DNA from: Rubrivivax gelatinosus IL144
GTDB taxonomy: Bacteria > Pseudomonadota > Gammaproteobacteria > Burkholderiales > Burkholderiaceae_C
Direction of reading: 5' to 3'
DNA length: 64,000 bases
Assembly: GCF_000284255.1 (NCBI RefSeq)
Contig: NC_017075.1
Location: 4,588,001-4,652,000, forward strand
The notes under the pieces are model-generated. The model searched no databases. It saw only the letters and a program-made list of their open reading frames with translations, and was not told where the DNA came from. Shown here piece after piece: positions 41,521 to 49,021 of the stretch; within the stretch, counting starts at the first letter, position 1, and each line of letters starts with the position of its first letter. A program made the position numbers and the translations under genes.

Positions 41521-43659
41521 TCACTTCGGCACGACCAGCGTGCCGTCGCCGAAGACGATGCGCGCGCCCTCGGCCGGCGCAGCCTGGATCGCCGGCACGT
41601 TGGCCGAGGTCAGCGCCGGCGCCGCGCCCGGGCTGCCGCCGCGCGGCACGGTGTGCACCACCTGGCTGGGCGGCAGCGCCGCGCCCTGCGTCAGGTGGGC
41701 CCACATCGCATCCATCGCGCGGTTGAAGTAGACGTGCAGCGGGATGAAACGGGCGTCGTAGCCGAGGAAGGCGCCCAGCGAGATGAAGCTGTCGAAGTGC
41801 TGCGCGTTCGTCACCTCGACGTAGCGCACGTTGTCGGCCGCGCCCTGGGCCTGGACGCGTGCGTAGTAGGCGCGGGCCGTGTGGTTGACGGGCAGCAGCG
41901 CGTCGCTGCGGCCGGCGACGATCAGCACCGGCTTGCCGCGCAGGCGGCCGTCCAGCCGCACCTCGGTGACGCCGCGGCGCACGCGCTGCGCGGCTTCGCG
42001 CTGGGCGCCGGTCAGCAGACGGTCGGCGGCATCGCGGCCGGTGACCAGCGAGCGCTGGCACAGCGCGCCGTCGAGGGCGAAGTCGGCCAGGCCGGTGCCC
42101 GGCGAGACGGCGAGGAAGTCCAGCTTCGCGCCGCCCGAGGATGCGTCGTAGACGATGTTGACGCCGGTCGTCGGCGGCACGCCGTTGCCGGTCGAGAAGA
42201 TCGACGCGACGGCGCTCGCCGACGGCGCGATCGGCGTGCCGGCCGCGTCGGTGTTGGCGAAGCTGAAGCCGCAGAGCCGGTCCTCGACGCCGAAGCGGCC
42301 GTAGGCGTTGGTGTAGGTCGTGGCGATCGAGTTGGTCGCGAAGCGGTAGTGCGACTGGTGCAGGAAGTCGGCGTCGGTGGTCCAGCCGTAGGCGTGCAGC
42401 CGGGCAAGCGCGTCGTCGGCCTGTTCGGCCAGCGTCGCGCCGGCGACCAGGCCCTTGGCCGCCAGCGCCGTGCAGCGGTTCTGCGCCGACGCGGTGAAGG
42501 CCGCCGGCCAGAAGGCCGAGGCCACCGCCGTGCCGCCGCCGGCCGCCGGCGCCAGCAGCGCGCAGGGCTGGTAGAGGTTGGCGAACGTGAAGTAGTCGGC
42601 CAGCGGCCGGCCGATCGTCGCCACCGGCGTGTCGCCCTCGCGGATCGCCAGGCCGTGCATCCAGCGCGGCTGGGCGTTCGGTTCGCTGACCGCGACGCCG
42701 TCGATCAGGCCTTCGCGGTCCTGCTCGGCCGCGGCCAGCGCGGCGCCGCCGCCGTTGGAGACGCTGCTGGCGATGACGATCGTGTTGCGCGGCTGCAGCG
42801 TCGCTTCGCGGCGGCCGTCGCGGCCGACCTTGCCGTAACGTTCGTTGAGCACCCAGAACGCGAAACGCACCGCTTCCAGCGTGTGGCGGCCCCAGTCGGC
42901 CTCGGGGTTCTGCTTCGAGTGCGCGTGCTTGTAGGCGACGCGGTACGGCGCCTGGGCGAGCAAGGCCTCGCGCTCGGCGTCGGACAGCGGCGCGCGGAAC
43001 AGCGCCTCGGTGCCGGCGCTGGCGGCGTCGACGACGCGGCCGTCGCGCAGCGTCACCAGGTTGGCGCCCAGCTCGTGCTGGCCGTTGCCGCTGCCCTTGT
43101 CGGTGTAGGCGACGGCGCAGCCGTGTTTCAGCCCCCATTCGCCGGCGGTGCCGATGGCGCCGTAGATGCCGCGCGAGCCCGAGGACGTCGCGGTGACGAT
43201 GCACGGCCGCGCCGGGTCGAAGCGGTCGGGCACCTGGACCATCAGCGTGACGTTCTGGAGGCCGCTGCCGTCGTCGTACCAGGCCAGCGTCTCGCGCCCG
43301 GGCACCTTGCCCTCGCCCAGCGTGTCGCGGCCCTCGGCGTCGATGTTCGGGCCGTAGAACACGCCCATGCCGCCGGCGGCGGTGTAGTCGACGAGCGCGC
43401 GGTAGTTCACGTAGATCGCGTTGCGCCGCAGCTCGGCCGGCGTCGGGTGCAGCGGGTCGGCGAAGGCCGGTGCCGCGCCCATCAGCCCGGTCTTGCCGAG
43501 GCCGGCGGTCAGCAGGTCGTCGGCGACGCCGTCGTAGACGGTCTCGGTGACCGGCCCGCGCACGCCGGCGGGCAGGGTGTTGGCCGGTGCGGCCGAGGCG
43601 GCGCCGGCGCAGAGCAGGCAGGCGGCCGCGATGGCCGTCCAGGTCGGGGTGTGCTTCAC
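41521..43659 (-). CDS. D-(-)-3-hydroxybutyrate oligomer hydrolase
   Basis: 712 aa, with a signal peptide (TWTAIAAACLLCAGAASA). It matches the 3HB-oligomer hydrolase family in length and in VIASSVSNGGGAALAAAEQ, whose serine near residue 300 is the likely nucleophile. It splits oligomers released from poly-3-hydroxybutyrate. The GTG at 43659 was chosen because AGGAGAACCGACC lies before it and the signal peptide follows. The gene is divergent from the Bug-type receptor across a 228-bp gap that shows no further gene. Confidence 0.88.
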   Translation of the reverse strand: MKHTPTWTAIAAACLLCAGAASAAPANTLPAGVRGPVTETVYDGVADDLLTAGLGKTGLMGAAPAFADPLHPTPAELRRNAIYVNYRALVDYTAAGGMGVFYGPNIDAEGRDTLGEGKVPGRETLAWYDDGSGLQNVTLMVQVPDRFDPARPCIVTATSSGSRGIYGAIGTAGEWGLKHGCAVAYTDKGSGNGQHELGANLVTLRDGRVVDAASAGTEALFRAPLSDAEREALLAQAPYRVAYKHAHSKQNPEADWGRHTLEAVRFAFWVLNERYGKVGRDGRREATLQPRNTIVIASSVSNGGGAALAAAEQDREGLIDGVAVSEPNAQPRWMHGLAIREGDTPVATIGRPLADYFTFANLYQPCALLAPAAGGGTAVASAFWPAAFTASAQNRCTALAAKGLVAGATLAEQADDALARLHAYGWTTDADFLHQSHYRFATNSIATTYTNAYGRFGVEDRLCGFSFANTDAAGTPIAPSASAVASIFSTGNGVPPTTGVNIVYDASSGGAKLDFLAVSPGTGLADFALDGALCQRSLVTGRDAADRLLTGAQREAAQRVRRGVTEVRLDGRLRGKPVLIVAGRSDALLPVNHTARAYYARVQAQGAADNVRYVEVTNAQHFDSFISLGAFLGYDARFIPLHVYFNRAMDAMWAHLTQGAALPPSQVVHTVPRGGSPGAAPALTSANVPAIQAAPAEGARIVFGDGTLVVPK

Positions 43660-43887
43660 GGTCGGTTCTCCTGACGGGGGAGCGGGCCGTTGCCTCGCCC
43701 GGCGCTGCGGGCGCCGGCGCGCAGGATGCACTGCGGCCGGCGCGCCGCGGCAGCGGAAAAACCCACCGCCCGGATCGCGGGGGGCCGGACCTGCGGGTCA
43801 GCCCCCGGGCTTCACCCGGGCGTCATCGCGGCGCCGCGATGGCAGCATCGTTCGGCCCGCCCTCCGCGGGCGACAAGAGGAGGAGCC

Positions 43888-44862
43888 ATGCCGACCTGGT
43901 CCCGCCGCCGGCTGATCGCCGCGGGTTCCACCCTGCTCGCCCCGGCCTGGGCGCGTGCCCAGTCGACGGGCTCGCGCCCGGTGACGATCGTCGTGCCCTT
44001 CCCGCCCGGCGGCGGCACCGACGCCTTCGCGCGCCCGCTGTTCGGCGCGATGACGCGCGCCGCCGGCCGCCAGTACCTGATCGACAACCGCGGCGGCGCC
44101 GGCGGCAACCTCGGCGCCGGCATCGCCGCCAAGGCCGCGCCCGACGGCACGAACTTCTTCATGGGCGCGGTGCACCATGCGATCGCGCCGGCGATGTACC
44201 CGAAGCTGGACTACAGCCTGGAGCACGACTTCGTCCCGGTGACGATGGTCGCCAGCGTGCCGCAGGTCATCGTCGTCAACCCGCAGCGTGTCGCGGCGCG
44301 CACGCTGCCGCAGCTGCTGGAGCTGCTGCGCGCCAAGCCGGGCGGTCTGAACTACGGCTCGGCCGGCAACGGCACCTCGCACCACCTGGCCGGCGAGCTG
44401 TTCAAGCAGCAGTCCAGGACCTTCATCACCCACATCCCCTACCGCGGCGCCGGGCCGGCGCTGCAGGACCTGATCGCCGGCCAGGTGGACCTGATGTTCG
44501 ACGGCCTGGCCTCGTCGGCGGCGCACATCCGGTCGGGCAAGCTGCACGCGATCGCCGTCGCCGGCACGCGCCGCGCGCCGGGCTTCCCCGACATCGCGAC
44601 GGCACGCGAGCAGGGCCTGCCCGACTACGTCGTCTCGACCTGGTACGCGCTGTTCGCGCCGAAGGCGACACCGCGCGACGCGGTCGAGCGTTTCGGCGCC
44701 GAGGTGCGGCGTGCGATCGCCAGCGACGAGCTGCGCGCCACCTGGACCGGTCTGGGCGCCGAGCCGCCGGACCTGCAGGGCGAGGCGCTGGGGAAGTTCG
44801 TCGCCGCTGAAACGCGGCGCTGGGCCGAGGTCGTCAAACGTTCCGGAGCCAAGCTCGACTGA
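43888..44862 (+). CDS. Tripartite tricarboxylate transporter receptor (Bug family)
   Basis: 324 aa, with a Tat-like signal (WSRRRLIAAGSTLLAPAWARA). The Bug pattern VTIVVPFPPGGGTDAFARPL, NRGGAGGNLGA and YGSAGNGTSHHLAGELF is clear. Bug proteins bind carboxylates, and many species hold dozens without a matching TctAB pair, as here. The ATG at 43888 follows AGAGGAGGAGCC. The malonyl-CoA synthetase gene follows 67 nt later in the same direction, so the ligand could be a dicarboxylate such as malonate (inference). Confidence 0.9.
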   Translation: MPTWSRRRLIAAGSTLLAPAWARAQSTGSRPVTIVVPFPPGGGTDAFARPLFGAMTRAAGRQYLIDNRGGAGGNLGAGIAAKAAPDGTNFFMGAVHHAIAPAMYPKLDYSLEHDFVPVTMVASVPQVIVVNPQRVAARTLPQLLELLRAKPGGLNYGSAGNGTSHHLAGELFKQQSRTFITHIPYRGAGPALQDLIAGQVDLMFDGLASSAAHIRSGKLHAIAVAGTRRAPGFPDIATAREQGLPDYVVSTWYALFAPKATPRDAVERFGAEVRRAIASDELRATWTGLGAEPPDLQGEALGKFVAAETRRWAEVVKRSGAKLD

Positions 44863-44929
44863 ACACGGTGGGAAGCTCGGCCCGGAAGGCCTAGGATCGG
44901 ACCCGCTTTCCGCTCCCGACAGGATGACG

Positions 44930-46468
44930 ATGTCCGACCAGAACCTGTTCAGCGCGCTGCGCGCTGCGTTCCCCGAAGACCTGGACTCGATCGCGATCGA
45001 TTGCGGCGACAGCCCCCACCCCCTGGCCTACACCTGGCGCGACCTGGACCGCGGCACCGCGATGCTGGCCAACCTGCTGGCCTCGCTGGAGCTGCCGCCG
45101 GCCTCGCGCGTGCTGATGCACGTCGACAAGAGCGTCGAGGCGCTGATGCTGCACCTGGCGGTGCTGCGCGCCGGCCACGTCGTCGTGCCGCTGAACATCG
45201 CCTACCAGGCCGCCGAGATCGAGTACTTCATCGGCGACGCCGAGCCGGCGGTCGTCGTCTGCACGCCGCGCCATTTCGGCTGGACCAGCCGCCTCGCCTT
45301 CCAGGCCGGCACGCAACACGTCTACACGCTGGGCGACGACCGCAGCGGCACGCTGCTCGACCGGGCCGCGTTCCAGCCCGACACGCAGCACCCGGTGAGG
45401 CGTGACGCCGGCGACCTGGCGGCCATCGTCTACACCAGCGGCACCACCGGCCGCAGCAAGGGCGCGATGCTCTCGCACGGCAACCTGCTGAGCAACGCGC
45501 GCGTGCTGCACGAGGCCTGGGCCTGGCAGCGCGACGACGTGCTGATCCATGCGCTGCCGATCTTCCACGTGCACGGGCTGTTCGTCGCCTCGCACGGCGC
45601 GCTGCTGGCCGGCGCGCGCATGATCTGGTTCTCGCGTTTCGACGCCGCCGCGGTCGTCGAGCGCCTGCCCGAGGCCACCGTCTTCATGGGCGTGCCGACG
45701 CTGTACGTGCGCATGCTGCACGAGCCGGCGCTGGACCGCGAACGCTGCGCGAACATGCGGCTCTTCGTCAGCGGCTCGGCGCCGCTGCTGGTGGACACCT
45801 TCCGCGCCTGGCGCAACCGCACCGGCCACGTGATCCTCGAGCGCTACGGCATGAGCGAGACCGTCATGCTGACCTCCAACCCCTACCGCCCCGAAGACGA
45901 GCGCCGCGCCGGCACCGTCGGCCCGGCGCTGCCCGGCGTCGAGCTGCGGGCACGAGGCGAAGACGGCGAGCCGGCCCCGGCCGGCGAGATCGGCGGCATC
46001 GAGGTGCGCGGGCCCAACGTCTTCTCGGGCTACTGGCGCATGCCGGAGAAGACCGCCGAGGAGTTCACCGCCGACGGCTGGTTCAAGACCGGCGACGTCG
46101 GCCGCATCGACGCCGACGGCTGGGTGACGATCGTCGGCCGCAGCAAGGACCTGGTGATCACCGGCGGCTTCAACGTCTACCCGGCCGAGGTCGAGGCGCT
46201 GATCGACGACCTGCCGGGCGTCGTCGAGTCGGCGGTGGTCGGCGTGCCGCACCCGGACTTCGGCGAAGCCGTCGTCGCCGTCGTCGTGCCGCAGCCGGGC
46301 GCGACGCTGGACGGCGAGGCGCTGGTCGCGACACTGAAGGACCGCATCGCGCACTTCAAGGTGCCGAAGAAGGTCTTCATCGAACACGAACTGCCGCGCA
46401 ACACGATGGGCAAGGTGCAGAAGAACCTGTTGCGCGATCGCTACCGCACGAGCTTCATTGCCGATTGA
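44930..46468 (+). CDS. matB: Malonyl-CoA synthetase MatB (acyl-CoA synthetase family)
   Basis: 512 aa AMP-forming acyl-CoA ligase. The ATP motif is YTSGTTGRSKGAMLSH, with LPIFHVHGLFV and ERYGMSE, a GDVGRIDADGW stretch and a C-terminal lysine in NTMGKVQKNLL. VVPLNIAYQAAEIEYFIGDAEP and the length point to MatB rather than acetyl-CoA synthetase. The start could also be ATG 44924 (MTMSDQN); 44930 has better AGG spacing. It activates malonate to malonyl-CoA. Confidence 0.78.
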   Translation: MSDQNLFSALRAAFPEDLDSIAIDCGDSPHPLAYTWRDLDRGTAMLANLLASLELPPASRVLMHVDKSVEALMLHLAVLRAGHVVVPLNIAYQAAEIEYFIGDAEPAVVVCTPRHFGWTSRLAFQAGTQHVYTLGDDRSGTLLDRAAFQPDTQHPVRRDAGDLAAIVYTSGTTGRSKGAMLSHGNLLSNARVLHEAWAWQRDDVLIHALPIFHVHGLFVASHGALLAGARMIWFSRFDAAAVVERLPEATVFMGVPTLYVRMLHEPALDRERCANMRLFVSGSAPLLVDTFRAWRNRTGHVILERYGMSETVMLTSNPYRPEDERRAGTVGPALPGVELRARGEDGEPAPAGEIGGIEVRGPNVFSGYWRMPEKTAEEFTADGWFKTGDVGRIDADGWVTIVGRSKDLVITGGFNVYPAEVEALIDDLPGVVESAVVGVPHPDFGEAVVAVVVPQPGATLDGEALVATLKDRIAHFKVPKKVFIEHELPRNTMGKVQKNLLRDRYRTSFIAD

Positions 46469-46485
46469 AATGTCGCCAGACGGAA

Positions 46486-46499
46486 TTGATTACCGTCAA
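46486..46499 (+). promoter_or_regulatory. FNR/Anr-like box
   Basis: TTGATTACCGTCAA matches TTGAT-N4-ATCAA at 9 of 10 positions. It lies 114 nt upstream of the cysteine-rich gene at 46613. An oxygen-sensing Crp/Fnr regulator is the natural candidate; this is inference from the motif. Confidence 0.55.
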
Positions 46500-46531
46500 G
46501 CGGCATTTTGTTTGCGGATCCTGTGAATTCG

Positions 46532-46556
46532 GCGTTTGTCCAAGACAGACAAACGC
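46532..46556 (+). promoter_or_regulatory. Inverted repeat in the leader of the cysteine-rich gene
   Basis: GCGTTTGTC and GACAAACGC are perfect 9-nt arms separated by 7 nt. Flanking ATTTTGTTTGCG (46505) and CGCACAAAAT (46554) form a looser outer repeat. There is no T-run. It may be an operator or an mRNA leader structure 57 nt before the ATG. Confidence 0.55.
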
Positions 46557-46612
46557 ACAAAATTCCGAGTGTCCTGGTGGACTGGCTTTTTGACCGGCCC
46601 ATAATTACGGAT

Positions 46613-46969
46613 ATGAACAAGACACAGCCGATCCGTCTGTTGCCCGAACCGGGCTGTGGCGGCTGCATGCCCAGCCATGCCGGCTGCGGCGGCGGCTTCG
46701 GTCGCCCCTGCCCTGCGCCTGAACTGCGCGGCAATCCGGCGCTGGTGCATGGCGTTCTGCAGTCGCTGCGCGGCGTCGTCGATGCCGACGGCGGCAACAT
46801 CGTCGACCGCCAGCTCGTCAAGGCGCTGCACATCGGCGAAGACGAAGCCGAACTGACGCTCGCCTTCCCGCCGAGCTGCGGCGCCGGCCGCGACCTCGCC
46901 GAAGGCGCGTTCCACGCCCTGCGCCGCGCGCTGCCCGACACCGACGTCTACGTCCGCCACGCGGTCTGA
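46613..46969 (+). CDS. Small cysteine-rich protein, possible Fe-S assembly (DUF59-like) factor
   Basis: 118 aa. The N-terminus has CGGCMPSHAGCGGGFGRPC, five cysteines in a Gly-rich context. The C-terminal half (NIVDRQLVKALHIGEDEAELTL...PSCGAGRDLAEGAFHALRRALPDTDVYV) looks like the DUF59/MIP18 fold with its reactive cysteine. The start at 46613 follows CCATAATTACGGAT. It is isolated, with an FNR-like box and an inverted repeat upstream and a bidirectional terminator downstream. A metal- or Fe-S-handling role under low oxygen is inferred. Confidence 0.7.
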   Translation: MNKTQPIRLLPEPGCGGCMPSHAGCGGGFGRPCPAPELRGNPALVHGVLQSLRGVVDADGGNIVDRQLVKALHIGEDEAELTLAFPPSCGAGRDLAEGAFHALRRALPDTDVYVRHAV

Positions 46970-46981
46970 GGCTTCTCATCC

Positions 46982-47021
46982 CAAGGCAAAAGGCCGGGCA
47001 ATCGCCCGGCCTTTTGCCTTG
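46982..47021. terminator. Bidirectional terminator
   Basis: An 18-bp perfect stem (CAAGGCAAAAGGCCGGGC pairing with its reverse complement) around an AATC loop, A-rich on one side and T-rich on the other. It serves both the cysteine-rich gene (+) and the MFS gene (-). Confidence 0.93.
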
Positions 47022-47056
47022 CGCGACCGCGCCTAAGCGCGGTCGCAGCGCGGAAC

Positions 47057-48754
47057 TCAGTCCGCGGCGTAGATGTCGCGGTCCTTGGTTTCGCGGATGA
47101 ACAGCAGGCCGATGACGAAACACACCGAGGCGATGACGATCGGGTACCACAGGCCGTGGTACATGTTGCCGTTGGCCGCGACCATCGCGAAGGTGATCGA
47201 CGGCAGCAGGCCGCCGAACCAGCCGTTGCCGATGTGGTACGGCAGGCTCATCGAGGTGTAGCGGATGCGGGTCGGGAACAGCTCGACGAGCATCGCCGCG
47301 ATCGGGCCGTAGACCATGGTCACGTAGATCACGAGGATGGTCAGGATGCCGACGATGGACCACCACTGCCCGCTCAGGAACTCGATCGGCTTGGCCTTGG
47401 CCGGGTAGCCCGCGCCCTTCAGCGTCTCGCTCAGCTCCTTCTTGAAGCCGGCGATGGCCTTGGTCGAATCTTCCGAGAACTTGTGGCCGCCGGCGATCGT
47501 CGTCGCCGTCGGCGGCGTGATCTGCTTGTCGCCGATCATCACGATGGTCGGCGAGCCGGCCGGCAGCGCCTCGTTGTCGTAGCTGGCCGAGTTCTGCGTC
47601 AGCGCACGCTTGGCGATGTCGCAGCCGGAGGTGAAGTCGACCTCGCGTGCGATCGGGCTGCCCTGGAACGAGCAGGTGGCCGGGTCGGCGCGCACGACGA
47701 TCTGCGAGGCGGCCTGGGCGGCGGCCAGTTCCGGGTTCGCGGCGTTGGTCAGCGCCTTGAACAGCGGGAAGTAGGTCAGCACCGCCAGCAGCATGCCGGC
47801 CAGGATGATGGGCTTGCGGCCGATCTTGTCCGACAGCGTGCCGAAGACGACGAAGAACGGCGTGCCGATCAGCAGCGAGGCGGCGATCATGATGTTCGCC
47901 GTCGCCGGGTCGACCTTGAGCGAGCTGGTCAGGAAGAACAGCGCGTAGAACTGGCCCGAGTACCAGACCACGCCCTGGCCCATCACCAGGCCGAACAGCG
48001 CCAGCAGCACGATCCTCAGGTTCTTCCACTGGCCGAAGCTCTCGGTCAGCGGCGCCTTGGAGGTCTTGCCCTCCTCCTTCATCTTGCGGAACGCGGGCGA
48101 CTCGTTCATCGACAGCCGGATCCAGACGCTGATGGCCAGCAGCAGGATCGAGACGATGAACGGGATGCGCCAGCCCCAGGCGGCGAAGGTCTCTTCACCC
48201 AGCGCGGTGCGGGTGCCGAGGATAACCGCCAGGCTCAGGAACAGGCCCAGCGTCGCGGTGGTCTGGATCCACGAGGTGTAGGCGCCACGCTTGCCGTGCG
48301 GCGCGTGTTCGGCGACGTAGGTCGCGGCACCGCCGTACTCGCCGCCCAGGGCCAGGCCCTGCAGGATGCGCAGGCCGATCAGGATGATCGGCGCGGCGAT
48401 GCCGATCGAGGCGTAGCTGGGCAGCACGCCGACGATGAAGGTCGACAGGCCCATGATCAGGATCGTCACCAGGAAGGTGTACTTGCGGCCGATCATGTCG
48501 CCCAGGCGGCCGAAGACCAGGGCGCCGAAGGGCCGCACGATGAAGCCGGCGGCAAAGGCCAGCAGCGAGGCGATGAACTGCGCCGTCGGATCGAGCGCGG
48601 CGAAGAACTGCTTGCCGATGATCACGGCGAGCGAGCCGTAGAGGTAGAAGTCGTACCACTCGAACACCGTGCCCAGCGAGGAGGCGAAGATGACCTTCTT
48701 CTCCTCGCGGGTCATGGGGGCGTTCGAGGGCACCGCAGCGGTCGTGGATGCCAT
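47057..48754 (-). CDS. MFS transporter, metabolite:H+ symporter (MHS) type
   Basis: 565 aa, 12 TM segments. ASSLGTVFEWYDFYLYGSLAVII, GRLGDMIGRKYTF and RILQGLALGGEYGGAATYVAEHAPHGKRG are typical of the MHS family (ShiA/KgtP-like). An insert of about 130 residues with two cysteines (CSFQGSP, SGCDIAK) splits the second half between TM segments. The start at 48754 (MASTTAAVPSN) has GGAGACATCC upstream. The substrate is unknown; it shares an upstream motif with the acetate-uptake operon. Confidence 0.9.
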   Translation of the reverse strand: MASTTAAVPSNAPMTREEKKVIFASSLGTVFEWYDFYLYGSLAVIIGKQFFAALDPTAQFIASLLAFAAGFIVRPFGALVFGRLGDMIGRKYTFLVTILIMGLSTFIVGVLPSYASIGIAAPIILIGLRILQGLALGGEYGGAATYVAEHAPHGKRGAYTSWIQTTATLGLFLSLAVILGTRTALGEETFAAWGWRIPFIVSILLLAISVWIRLSMNESPAFRKMKEEGKTSKAPLTESFGQWKNLRIVLLALFGLVMGQGVVWYSGQFYALFFLTSSLKVDPATANIMIAASLLIGTPFFVVFGTLSDKIGRKPIILAGMLLAVLTYFPLFKALTNAANPELAAAQAASQIVVRADPATCSFQGSPIAREVDFTSGCDIAKRALTQNSASYDNEALPAGSPTIVMIGDKQITPPTATTIAGGHKFSEDSTKAIAGFKKELSETLKGAGYPAKAKPIEFLSGQWWSIVGILTILVIYVTMVYGPIAAMLVELFPTRIRYTSMSLPYHIGNGWFGGLLPSITFAMVAANGNMYHGLWYPIVIASVCFVIGLLFIRETKDRDIYAAD

Positions 48755-48835
48755 GGGGGATGTCTCCTGATTTGAAGTGCCGCACGCCCACGGCGGCACG
48801 TGCGGCGCAATGTCGAATCGAGCTCTGACCGCTTT

Positions 48836-48862
48836 CTGACGTCAAACTGAACGGTTGCTTAC
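48836..48862. promoter_or_regulatory. 27-bp shared motif upstream of the MFS gene
   Basis: CTGACG-N3-AACTGAACG-N3-GCTTAC, identical at all 21 fixed bases to 55235-55261 upstream of yjcH-actP. Its near edge is 82 nt from the start codon; the other copy is 83 nt away. An overlapping CTGACCG-N2-TTCTGACG (48825-48841) also recurs there. It is probably a common activator or promoter element. Confidence 0.75.
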
Positions 48863-48975
48863 GTTTTCCGGTCGAACCCGCAAGCCGCATTCCGCATCGC
48901 AGGAGTCGCTAGGGGGTGTGAGGGAAATTCCCGACTGCTTCACCCGGGTTCGCGGGTGCGGGGTTTTCCAGGAGA

Positions 48976-48995
48976 AAACGGCCCGCGCCGGGCCT
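48976..48995 (-). terminator. Terminator of the exonuclease-fusion gene (minus strand)
   Basis: Read minus: GGCCCG-GCG-CGGGCC followed by GTTTT. It lies 27 nt past the stop of the gene ending at 49022. The rest of the 48755-49021 gap holds the MFS promoter region and no gene. Confidence 0.65.
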
Positions 48996-49021
48996 TGCGA
49001 CGGCGGCCGACGCGCGGGCGC

